A stretch of DNA of 7,740 nt, from NCBI GenBank assembly GCA_017743585.1, contig JAGHYP010000127.1:1-7740 (forward strand). The letters run 5' to 3'. Shown in pieces: positions 1 through 5,636 of this stretch. The notes below the pieces were generated by a model. The model was not told the origin of the DNA and made no database searches. It saw only the letters and a program-made list of their open reading frames with translations. The DNA comes from Chloroflexota bacterium (GTDB taxonomy: Bacteria > Chloroflexota > Anaerolineae > Aggregatilineales > UBA2796). Position numbers and translations under genes: made by a program. Each line of letters begins with the position of its first letter. Position 1 is the first letter of the stretch.

Positions 1-112
1 GCAGAATCATGATTTCGAAAGGCGTCGGCGTGGGCAGGGCGCGCGGCGCGCCGCTGCAAGCGCTCGCCAGCAGCGCTAGTGCTACGACAAGCGAATTCGG
101 GGGCCTCATCAT
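1..112 (-). CDS. Lipoprotein, N-terminal part only (runs off window)
   Basis: Reading the minus strand from 112 gives 37 open codons that run off the left edge. The peptide begins MMRPPNSLVVALALLASAC. It has one early Arg, a hydrophobic stretch at residues 8-16, and then a lipobox-like A-S-A-C with the Cys at residue 19. After the Cys comes a Gly/Ala/Pro/Thr-rich linker (SGAPRALPTPTP), typical of the flexible tether behind a lipidated Cys. This is a type II (Lsp-cleaved) signal peptide, so the mature protein should be anchored to the membrane from outside. The mature domain is almost entirely outside the window, so its function cannot be told. Two tandem ATGs (112-110 and 109-107) could each serve as start. 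There is no Shine-Dalgarno sequence; a promoter lies directly upstream. The ORF was found by hand because its visible part is short. Confidence 0.72.
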   Translation of the reverse strand, partial: MMRPPNSLVVALALLASACSGAPRALPTPTPFEIMIL

Positions 113-114
113 GA

Positions 115-149
115 CCTGACTATTGTAGCGCGACATTGGGCCTTGTCAG
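115..149 (-). promoter_or_regulatory. Sigma70-type promoter for the lipoprotein gene, near-leaderless
   Basis: On the minus strand there is CTGACA (149-144), a 16-base spacer, and TACAAT (127-122). These match the sigma70 consensus at five of six positions each. Transcription starting about 7 bases past the -10 would begin near 115, only 2-4 bases before the ATG at 112, leaving no room for a ribosome binding site. The lipoprotein would then be translated from a leaderless or nearly leaderless mRNA, independently of the upstream pseudouridine synthase gene, which ends at 193. Confidence 0.6.
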
Positions 150-192
150 CGCCTTGGAGCGATCAGGGTGCAAGACGCGCCCGCTCGCAGCA

Positions 193-1140
193 TCAGGTGT
201 TGGCGGCGCGCAAGGCGGCGAGGGCGCGCGCTAGCTCAGGCGGCAAGGGCGCTTGCACGCGTACCTGCTCGCCAGCGAGGTTGCGGAAGACGATGGACTC
301 GGCGTGCAAAAAGTGCCTGCCCAGCTTGAGGGTCGGCTTGCGCCGCCCGTAGACGCTATCTCCGACAACTGGGCAGCCGATGAACGCTAGGTGAACGCGA
401 ATCTGGTGCGTGCGGCCTGTCTGCGGCAGCACTTCCAAGAGCGTATGCTGCGCGAAGCGCTCCAAGACTTGAAATTGCGAGATCGCCTCGCGGCCGCCGC
501 GATGAGTCGGCAGGACCGCCATGCGCTTGCGCTGAGCGGGGTCGCGCCCGATGGGCGCGTTGATGATGCCGCTGAGCGTGTTCGGCGCGCCATCTACCAA
601 CGCCAAGTAGCGCTTTTGAACAGCGCGCGCGGCGAATTGAGCCATCAGGTGCAGGCGAGCCGCCTCGCTGAGCGCGACCAGAATCACGCCTGAGGTCTCT
701 TTATCCAAGCGATGCACGATGCCTGCGCGGTTCTCGCCGCCAACGGATGCCACTTGCGGGAAGCGCGCCAAAAGCGCGTTGACCAACGTGCCGCGCACGT
801 TGCCTGCGGCAGGATGCACGACCATGCCTGCAGGCTTATCAATCGCCGCGATATCGGAGTCGCAATACAGGATGCGCAGCGGCAGCGGCTCAGGCTGCAG
901 GGCGCAGTTCAGATCGGGCGCGAGCAGCTCAGGAGTCAGCTGCACATCCAGTTGGTCGCCTTTCGCAAGGCGGTAGGCGGGCTTTTCAGGCTTGCCGTTC
1001 AGGCGCACGGCGCCTTCCTTGATCAATCGCTGCACGCGGGCGCGCGAGAGCGCGACGCCTCGCGCCTCCAGCTGATCGGTCAGGAATTTATCCAAGCGCT
1101 CGCCATGCGCCTGCTCAGGCACTGTGAAGGTGTGCTGCAT
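193..1140 (-). CDS. RluA-family 23S rRNA pseudouridine synthase (RluD-type)
   Basis: This 315-residue protein isomerises uridine to pseudouridine in RNA; by family, RluD/RluC types act on large-subunit rRNA in the cytoplasm. An N-terminal S4 RNA-binding domain covers about residues 13-68 (GERLDKFL, then SRARVQRLIKEGAVRLNG). The RluA catalytic domain follows: DKPAGMVVHP at 101-110, the signature HRLDKETSG at 143-151 with catalytic Asp146, KRYLALVDG at 176-184, and TGRTHQIRVHLAF at 241-253. The length is normal for S4-containing RluA proteins. The start at 1140 is supported by GGTGAG five bases upstream and by a complete S4 domain. The protein lies 69 bases after the MBL hydrolase on the same strand, so it may be co-transcribed or use a weak promoter (TATGAT at 1168-1163). 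The family is certain. Assignment to RluD rather than RluC, and the exact uridine targets, are inferred. Confidence 0.96.
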   Translation of the reverse strand: MQHTFTVPEQAHGERLDKFLTDQLEARGVALSRARVQRLIKEGAVRLNGKPEKPAYRLAKGDQLDVQLTPELLAPDLNCALQPEPLPLRILYCDSDIAAIDKPAGMVVHPAAGNVRGTLVNALLARFPQVASVGGENRAGIVHRLDKETSGVILVALSEAARLHLMAQFAARAVQKRYLALVDGAPNTLSGIINAPIGRDPAQRKRMAVLPTHRGGREAISQFQVLERFAQHTLLEVLPQTGRTHQIRVHLAFIGCPVVGDSVYGRRKPTLKLGRHFLHAESIVFRNLAGEQVRVQAPLPPELARALAALRAANT

Positions 1141-1182
1141 AGCGACTCACCATAGCGCGCGGATCATAACGCCCGGATTGTG

Positions 1183-1210
1183 GCACAGCGGATTAATTAG
1201 CACAGCGGAT
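1183..1210. repeat. 11-6-11 direct repeat upstream of the pseudouridine synthase
   Basis: GCACAGCGGAT occurs at 1183-1193 and again at 1200-1210, separated by the palindromic hexamer TAATTA, giving a period of 17 bases. The second copy touches the stop codon of the MBL hydrolase (1212-1210). The first copy overlaps where the -35 region would sit for the candidate -10 TATGAT (minus strand, 1168-1163). A shorter related word, GCGGATCAT, occurs at 1159-1167 and 1205-1213. This could be a tandem operator for the downstream gene or a chance or slippage duplication. No known binding site was recognised. Confidence 0.4.
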
Positions 1211-2103
1211 CATGGCACGGCGCGCCAGAAGCCGCCCGCTTCGAAGGCGACCTGACCGCGCTCATACAGATAGGCGAGCGCAGCCTGCACAGCCGTGCGC
1301 GCTAAGCCATAGCTGACGGCGTTTGCCAATGGGTCGCCGAGCGCGGCGCAAATGCTTTGCGTGAGCGACGCATCGTTCATAGGCGCGGCGCGCAGCTGAT
1401 CGAAAGTCATCTCGATCAGGCGCTGCAGGACGGCGCGGTTGTGCGCAATGACGGCGCGCGCGTCGCTGAGCTGAGCGCCGTGCCCAGGCGCGAAAAGGAC
1501 GCCATCTAGCTCGGCGAGGCGCGCGAGGCTCTCTAGCGCCTGCGCCATGTGGACCGTGAACGGCACAGGATATTTCTGGAGCGCGGCGCTGGGCAGGAAG
1601 GCATCGGCGCTGAAGAGAATGTCGCGGTAGCGCACGCCGATCTGATTCGGCGAGTGTCCCGGCAGCGGCACGATCTCCAGATCGAGCCCGAGCAGGTTCA
1701 GCGCGCCGGGCGCCAGCAGGTGATCGACGGCGCAGGGCTGCGCCAAAGTGAATTTGCCGCGCAGCTGGTCTATAGGCGCGGCGCCAGCGGAGAGCATCAT
1801 GCCTTCTAGCACAGTGTTGCTGATGAAGGCGGCTTCCAATGGCGGCGCGTAGACGGCGAAGGGCGGCAGAGCGCGGCGCAGATAGGCGGCGCCGCCGAAA
1901 TGATCGGCATGACCGTGCGTCAAGATCAAGGCGGCAAGCGACAAATCGAGCGACTCGAGCGCACGCTTGATGCGCTTGCCCATCTCGTCATCCAAGCCTG
2001 CGTCGATCACAAGCGCCTGACCGTCTGCCGCGATCACGCCCGCGTTGGCGCCGCTCTGCAGGTGATAGACGTCGTCAGCGAGCTTGACTATCTCAAAAGG
2101 CAT
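1210..2103 (-). CDS. MBL-fold metallo-hydrolase with C-terminal helical domain
   Basis: This 297-residue metallo-beta-lactamase-fold enzyme is probably a cytoplasmic dinuclear-metal hydrolase, with no signal peptide visible. The full metal ligand set can be read: Asp34 in LVIDAGL, H-x-H-x-D-H at 63-68 (THGHADHFGG), His150 in LPGHS, Asp167 in LFSADAF, and His208 in APGHG. After about residue 220 comes a helical or winged-helix-like tail ending in AVQAALAYLYERGQV, as in LACTB2-like and related hydrolases. The substrate is unknown; thioesters, lactones and cyclic or nucleic acid phosphodiesters are all hydrolysed in this superfamily. It is the third gene after the acyl-CoA synthetase and the Crp-type regulator, starting 18 bases after the regulator stops. 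A thioester or acyl-related substrate would therefore make sense, but this is inference. The AGGA seven bases before the ATG is a weak ribosome binding site. Confidence 0.93.
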   Translation of the reverse strand: MPFEIVKLADDVYHLQSGANAGVIAADGQALVIDAGLDDEMGKRIKRALESLDLSLAALILTHGHADHFGGAAYLRRALPPFAVYAPPLEAAFISNTVLEGMMLSAGAAPIDQLRGKFTLAQPCAVDHLLAPGALNLLGLDLEIVPLPGHSPNQIGVRYRDILFSADAFLPSAALQKYPVPFTVHMAQALESLARLAELDGVLFAPGHGAQLSDARAVIAHNRAVLQRLIEMTFDQLRAAPMNDASLTQSICAALGDPLANAVSYGLARTAVQAALAYLYERGQVAFEAGGFWRAVP

Positions 2104-2121
2104 CGGCGCATCCTACCCGAC

Positions 2122-2808
2122 TCATTCTTCCGCCAATTTTTCCAAGCCCTCGCGATCCACGATCACGTAATGGCGACCCTCGCGGCGCACCAAGCCGAGA
2201 TCGTAGAGCTGGCGCAAGGCGCGTCCGAGCACCTCGCGGCTGGTGCCGAGCACAGCGGCGATCTCATCCTGCGAGAGCGTATCGAGCGGCAGATGCGCCT
2301 CGCGCTCGAAGCCGCCGCGCCGCAAAAGCAGGCGCGCTAAGCGGCTTGGCACAGTTCGAAAGCCGATGTCGTCAAGGCGCGCGATCAGCTCGCGATTTTG
2401 TAAGGTCAGCAGGCGGATGCAGCTGAGCATCAGCTCGGGATCCGCCGCCATCAGCGCTAGGAGCTGCTCGCGGGCGAGCCAAGCGACGTGCGCCTCACCA
2501 ACGGCTTCGGCGCTGACGGGGTTTGGCCTGCCGTCCAGCGCTGGGATCAGGTTGAGCGCGGCGTATGGGCGCGCATAGTGATGCACGTGCAGCCGCCCAT
2601 CGCGCAGGATGTGGTACAAGCGCACCAGACCGCTGATCAGGATGCCTAAGCCTGACGGGCGGTGACCCTCGAGGAAGATGGCTTGCTTGTTGGCGTACGT
2701 GCGCACGTGCACTGCGGCGTCAATGGCGCGCTGAGTCTCGGCGCTTGTGCGCAGAAAGAGCGGCGCGCGCACGATCCAAGCGTGCGTGAGCGGCTCGAGG
2801 CACGGCAT
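2122..2808 (-). CDS. Crp/Fnr-family transcriptional regulator
   Basis: This 228-residue protein has the Crp/Fnr layout. An N-terminal cNMP-binding-like beta-barrel spans about residues 15-115 (FLEGHRPSGLGILISGLVRL near its start). A long dimerisation helix follows at about 116-145, then a C-terminal winged HTH at about 152-217 with the motif LSQDEIAAVLGTSREVLGRA at 178-197. By family it binds promoter DNA as a dimer. The phosphate-binding cassette of cAMP-binding CRP (GE-x-A/L-x(n)-R-A/S-A) is not preserved; the matching stretch reads AALNLIPALDGRPNPVSAEA (83-102). Only two cysteines are present (3 and 130), so an Fnr-type iron-sulfur cluster is unlikely. The effector is therefore unknown. 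It starts 6 bases after the acyl-CoA synthetase stop and 18 bases separate it from the MBL gene, so it probably regulates its own operon. Its upstream AGCTGAGCG is a poor Shine-Dalgarno sequence, consistent with translational coupling. Confidence 0.92.
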   Translation of the reverse strand: MPCLEPLTHAWIVRAPLFLRTSAETQRAIDAAVHVRTYANKQAIFLEGHRPSGLGILISGLVRLYHILRDGRLHVHHYARPYAALNLIPALDGRPNPVSAEAVGEAHVAWLAREQLLALMAADPELMLSCIRLLTLQNRELIARLDDIGFRTVPSRLARLLLRRGGFEREAHLPLDTLSQDEIAAVLGTSREVLGRALRQLYDLGLVRREGRHYVIVDREGLEKLAEE

Positions 2809-2814
2809 GGGCGC

Positions 2815-4569
2815 TCAGCTCTGCGGGCGGAACTGCACCTCGCGCCAAGCGGCAAAGTGATCGCGCAGCTTCAGCCGCTGATACTTGCCAGTGGTGGTGA
2901 CAGGCACTTCCGTGCCGAAGACGACAACCTTTGGCGATTTCTCGAAGGTCAGTTTGGCGCGGCACGCCAGCAGAATCTGCTCTTCAGTCAGCGCAGCGCC
3001 CTCTTCCAGCACCACATACGCGCCGACTTCCTCGCCGTAGTAGACGTTCTCGAAGGCGATCGCCAAGCCAATCCTGACGCCAGGGATGCTCAGCAGCACC
3101 TCTTCGATATCGAAGGGCGAGAATTTCACGCCGCCGCGATTGATCAGCTCTTTGATGCGCCCAGTGATGAAGAAAAACTGCCGGCCGCGCGCATCGCGCA
3201 GGAAGAAGCCCTCATCGCCGCTGCGGAACCAGCCGAATTTGAAGGTCTCGGCATTCGCCTCGGGGCGTTGGAAGTAATACTTCATCACGTTGTGGCCGCG
3301 AATGCAAATTTCGCCGCGCTCGCCCTCGCCGAGCTGCACCCCCTCCCCGCTCGCGTCGAAGATCGCCATCTCGTTCGGGCTGATCGGGCAGCCGATGGAT
3401 GGATAGCCGTGCGCTTGCAGCCAGGCTTGCCGCTCATCGTCGCTCAGGTCAATCGGCAAGAAGCACGAGTAGCAAGTCGTCTCGCTCAGGCCATAGCCGT
3501 GTAAGATCGGGATATTGAATTGCTCCTCAAAGCGCTTGGCGAGCGCTACCGAGAGTGTGCCAGCGCCGCAGATCATGTGGCGGAAATGTGCCAGGTCTTC
3601 GCGGCGCACACCTGGCCCCCAGATGCTCTCGCCGCGCGCGCGCTGGGCATCGGCGTATTCGCAACAGAATTGCAGCAAAGTCGGCACCACGCTGACGATA
3701 TGCACGCGCTCGGCCGCGATGCGCTGCCAGAAAGTGTGCGATTGAAATTGGCGATTCAGCACCACGCTGCCGCCGACGTACAGCGGCGTGATGAGCGTCA
3801 CCACGATGCCGTTCACGTGATGAATTGGCAAGACGCACATCAGGCGTTGATTGCCAGTGATGCCCTGCCAATCGCTGATGCCGCGCGCATCCACCAACAA
3901 ATTGTACTGAGTCAGCACCACGCCTTTGGGCGCGCCTGTGGTGCCGCTGGTGTAGACCAAAAGCGCTTCGCTCTCAAGCGAGCATTGATCGGGCGCGCTG
4001 AACACATCAGATTGCTCAGCGAGCGCGGTCCCGAAATGTAGGAACGCATCGCTCGGCGCGCCGCCCATCTGCACCACGCGGCGGATGTTTGGCGCGCCAG
4101 TGCCTTCGGCGGCGCCGCTCAGGATGCGCTCGGCGCGCTCCAGATATTCATGGCGGACGAAGAGCACGACCGCCTCGCTATTGCGCAGGGTGTAGGCGAT
4201 GCGCGCGTCATCTTCAGCCACGTTTTGCGGCGCGAGCGCCGCGCCGAGCTTCCAACAGGCAAAGTACAGGATGACAGTCTCGGCATGGTTGTAAGCGAGC
4301 GTGGCGACGCGATCGCCGTGGCGGACGCCGAGCGCTTGCAACAGGTTAGCGGCGCGGTTAACCTCTGCATTGAATTGCGCATAAGTGTACTCAGTGCGCG
4401 CCCCGTCTGCATCGTAAGCGATCAGGAAAACCTTTTCGGGCGATTCGCGCGTGCGGCATTCCAGCAAATGCGCGATATGGCGATACGGCACGAGGTAATG
4501 CTCAGGCGGGCGCTCGCGATAAGTGCGAGCGGCGCGGATGTTCGCTAGAGTTTGGGCATCAGGATGCAT
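2815..4569 (-). CDS. AMP-dependent acyl-CoA synthetase (class I adenylate-forming enzyme)
   Basis: This 584-residue enzyme adenylates a carboxylic acid with ATP and transfers the acyl group to CoA. Core motifs in order: the P-loop YTSGTTGAPKG at 206-216; LPIHHVNG at 247-254, the acyl-CoA-synthetase form of motif A4; GYGLSETT at 358-365; FRSGDEG at 448-454 with the ATP-ribose-binding Asp452; the hinge GRIKELINRGGVKF at 470-483; and the catalytic lysine motif VPVTTTGKYQR at 555-565 with Lys562. All catalytic residues are present, so it should be active. Length and domain order match fatty-acid and other carboxylate-CoA ligases. No membrane segment or signal is visible, so it is cytoplasmic. The substrate (medium/long-chain fatty acid, aromatic or other acid) cannot be read from sequence. 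It is the first gene of a minus-strand operon with a Crp-type regulator and an MBL hydrolase. The start at 4569 is preceded by GATAGG six bases upstream. Confidence 0.95.
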   Translation of the reverse strand: MHPDAQTLANIRAARTYRERPPEHYLVPYRHIAHLLECRTRESPEKVFLIAYDADGARTEYTYAQFNAEVNRAANLLQALGVRHGDRVATLAYNHAETVILYFACWKLGAALAPQNVAEDDARIAYTLRNSEAVVLFVRHEYLERAERILSGAAEGTGAPNIRRVVQMGGAPSDAFLHFGTALAEQSDVFSAPDQCSLESEALLVYTSGTTGAPKGVVLTQYNLLVDARGISDWQGITGNQRLMCVLPIHHVNGIVVTLITPLYVGGSVVLNRQFQSHTFWQRIAAERVHIVSVVPTLLQFCCEYADAQRARGESIWGPGVRREDLAHFRHMICGAGTLSVALAKRFEEQFNIPILHGYGLSETTCYSCFLPIDLSDDERQAWLQAHGYPSIGCPISPNEMAIFDASGEGVQLGEGERGEICIRGHNVMKYYFQRPEANAETFKFGWFRSGDEGFFLRDARGRQFFFITGRIKELINRGGVKFSPFDIEEVLLSIPGVRIGLAIAFENVYYGEEVGAYVVLEEGAALTEEQILLACRAKLTFEKSPKVVVFGTEVPVTTTGKYQRLKLRDHFAAWREVQFRPQS

Positions 4570-4612
4570 CGCAGACCTATCTCACAAGATGTTCTCTCGC
4601 CAAGGCGCAGGC

Positions 4613-4649
4613 GCTATGGATTGTACAGCAATGGGCTCGCCATAGCCAA
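4613..4649 (-). promoter_or_regulatory. Candidate promoter of the acyl-CoA synthetase operon
   Basis: On the minus strand TTGGCT (4649-4644) and TACAAT (4625-4620) are 18 bases apart. The -10 is good and the -35 is moderate. Predicted transcription would start near 4612, giving a leader of about 43 bases that includes the GATAGG ribosome binding site before the ATG at 4569. It reads away from the divergent plus-strand promoter at 4787-4814, so the two operons share a control region. Confidence 0.45.
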
Positions 4650-4660
4650 CAAGACTCAGG

Positions 4661-4689
4661 CGCGAGCGCGACCTTCGCGCTGACTCGCG
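4661..4689. repeat. Imperfect inverted repeat in the divergent promoter region
   Basis: AGCGCGA (4665-4671) and TCGCGCT (4675-4681) form a perfect 7-bp stem around a 3-base loop. CGCG at 4661-4664 and 4686-4689 can extend it past a small bulge. There is no T-run, so it is not a standard terminator. It lies just upstream of the acyl-CoA synthetase -35 box and about 100 bases upstream of the opposite promoter, a place where an operator for a dimeric regulator could be. GC-rich DNA forms such repeats by chance, so the role is uncertain. Confidence 0.3.
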
Positions 4690-4786
4690 GCACAAGGCGC
4701 GATGAGCAAGAATGCCTCAGCAAACTCGCTCGCCGAATGGCAAGCACTAGAGAGCATTGCGCCAAGCCTGAGCGCGTCGTAGGCGC

Positions 4787-4821
4787 TGGACACAAGCACG
4801 TTGCGTGCTATAATGCCAGCC
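4787..4821 (+). promoter_or_regulatory. Near-consensus extended -10 promoter of the AmaP-like/GT4 operon
   Basis: TGGACA (4787-4792), a 16-base spacer and a perfect TATAAT (4809-4814) preceded by TGC (extended -10, TG at 4806-4807) form the strongest promoter in the window. Transcription should start at about 4821-4822. That coincides with an ATG at 4822 opening an 8-codon ORF, and lies about 32 bases before the real gene start at 4854. A strong, simple sigma70-type promoter suggests constitutive expression. Confidence 0.75.
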
Positions 4822-4848
4822 ATGCACTTGAGAACGCAGGCGAGGTGA
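4822..4848 (+). CDS. Possible leaderless 8-codon upstream ORF (leader peptide)
   Basis: The ATG at 4822 lies 7 bases after the TATAAT, exactly where transcription should begin. It opens a short frame encoding MHLRTQAR followed by TGA (4846-4848). The TGA is part of the GAGGTGA Shine-Dalgarno sequence of the next gene, so a ribosome terminating here would sit on that binding site. This would allow coupling, occlusion or attenuation of the downstream gene. Both Arg codons are AGA and AGG, whereas CGN codons dominate the neighbouring genes; the AGG may simply serve the Shine-Dalgarno sequence. The geometry is clear in the sequence, but translation is unproven and chance is possible. Confidence 0.3.
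   Translation: MHLRTQAR
4842..4848 (+). promoter_or_regulatory. Strong Shine-Dalgarno sequence deciding the start at 4854
   Basis: GAGGTGA is fully complementary to the usual 16S rRNA 3' tail and lies 5 bases before the ATG at 4854. The same frame is open back to an ATG at 4737, but that longer version would contain the TATAAT box and has no such site, so 4854 is the better start. Confidence 0.75.
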
Positions 4849-4853
4849 GGCGC

Positions 4854-5615
4854 ATGGGCGGGAATCGGCGTGAGCATCCTGAAGAATTGGTCGGCGCATT
4901 GTTGATCGCGTTGCTTGGGACGCTACTGGCGCGCTTGCTGTTAGCAGGCAGCTTGCGGGAATTTCTGCAGGCGCACGTTGAATCGCCCGAGATGGCGCTG
5001 AACCTCGCTTCGCTCTTGCTTGGCGCCGCGCTCTTCGGCTTGACTTTCCTCATCGGGCGCGCCCTGACCTTTGAGCTGGAGCGACCGAGCGACCAAGTCC
5101 GCGTGCGGCGCGGCAAAGGCGTGCTTTTCTTAGACGCGGCGTCGGTCTGCGATCAGGTGTTCATCGCCACCTCAAAAGTGCAAGGGGTTAAGTGCAGTGA
5201 AGTGGACGTTCACGCCGTGAAAGGCGATGCGCACATCGCGCTCTACGTGCAGATCGAGAGCGCAGCCGAGCTACATGCGAAGCACGCCGAGTTGCGTCGG
5301 GCGATCCGCGAGATGGCGCGGCGCTTGCACATCCGTCTCGGCGCCGAGCCGGTCGTCCACGCCAAACTGCCGCCCCTGCGCGGCGGGCGCACCGTGGATA
5401 ACACGCTGGACGCGCCCAGCCTCTCTGAGGCGCTGCGCAGTCGCGTTGCGCCGCCGCGCGCCGGCCGCTCGTCAATTTTCGGCGCGCCGCGCAGTCTGTT
5501 CAGCGACACTCTGCCTTCCTCGCTCGATGGCGAAGCGCCGTCGCGCCCCTCAGGCAGCATTTTCGGGCGAATTCTCAAACCGCCCAAGCCGGACGAGCCT
5601 GACGATGAGCAGTAG
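4854..5615 (+). CDS. Two-helix membrane protein resembling AmaP/Asp23 family
   Basis: This 253-residue protein has two hydrophobic helices at about 12-31 (ELVGALLIALLGTLLARLLL region) and 48-68, joined by a short polar loop. A soluble alpha/beta domain of about residues 84-172 follows, then a Pro/Ser/Arg-rich, probably disordered tail from about 176 ending in PDEPDDEQ. The layout of helix pair, basic strand (VRVRRGKGVLFLD), alternating beta strands (VQGVKCSEVDVHAVKGDAHIA region), a charged helix and a final strand resembles the membrane anchor AmaP and the Asp23/DUF322 fold linked to envelope stress in Gram-positive bacteria. That assignment is from fold pattern only and is tentative. The tail holds two SIFG motifs (207-210, 235-238). 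The glycosyltransferase gene starts 21 bases downstream, so both probably form one operon from the promoter at 4787-4814, pointing to an envelope role. Confidence 0.85.
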   Translation: MGGNRREHPEELVGALLIALLGTLLARLLLAGSLREFLQAHVESPEMALNLASLLLGAALFGLTFLIGRALTFELERPSDQVRVRRGKGVLFLDAASVCDQVFIATSKVQGVKCSEVDVHAVKGDAHIALYVQIESAAELHAKHAELRRAIREMARRLHIRLGAEPVVHAKLPPLRGGRTVDNTLDAPSLSEALRSRVAPPRAGRSSIFGAPRSLFSDTLPSSLDGEAPSRPSGSIFGRILKPPKPDEPDDEQ

Positions 5616-5636
5616 CGCCGCGCGCATCTCGCCAAG

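Noticed and set aside
1115..1153. 12-codon minus-strand frame starting near a possible transcription start and overlapping the pseudouridine synthase start
   Set aside because: The -10 TATGAT lacks a credible -35 box. The supposed start overlaps the Shine-Dalgarno sequence of the real gene, so this is more likely coincidence than a second leaderless mini-ORF.
712..1155. 147-codon plus-strand frame opposite the pseudouridine synthase
   Set aside because: Its composition (His/Arg/Ala/Gln-rich) and lack of a motif mark it as an antisense shadow of a well-supported gene.
2662..3504. 280-codon plus-strand open frame opposite the regulator and acyl-CoA synthetase genes
   Set aside because: It is the antisense shadow of two genes with full motif sets. 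Its translation shows no recognisable domain, and long antisense frames are expected at this GC content.
4570..4593. TGTGA half-site resembling a CRP box in the acyl-CoA synthetase leader
   Set aside because: The second half does not match TCACA at the required spacing, so it is only a half-site of a kind expected by chance.
4737..4853. Longer N-terminus for the membrane protein starting at 4737
   Set aside because: The extension would contain the near-consensus TATAAT and the mini-ORF. It has no ribosome binding site, whereas GAGGTGA precedes the ATG at 4854.
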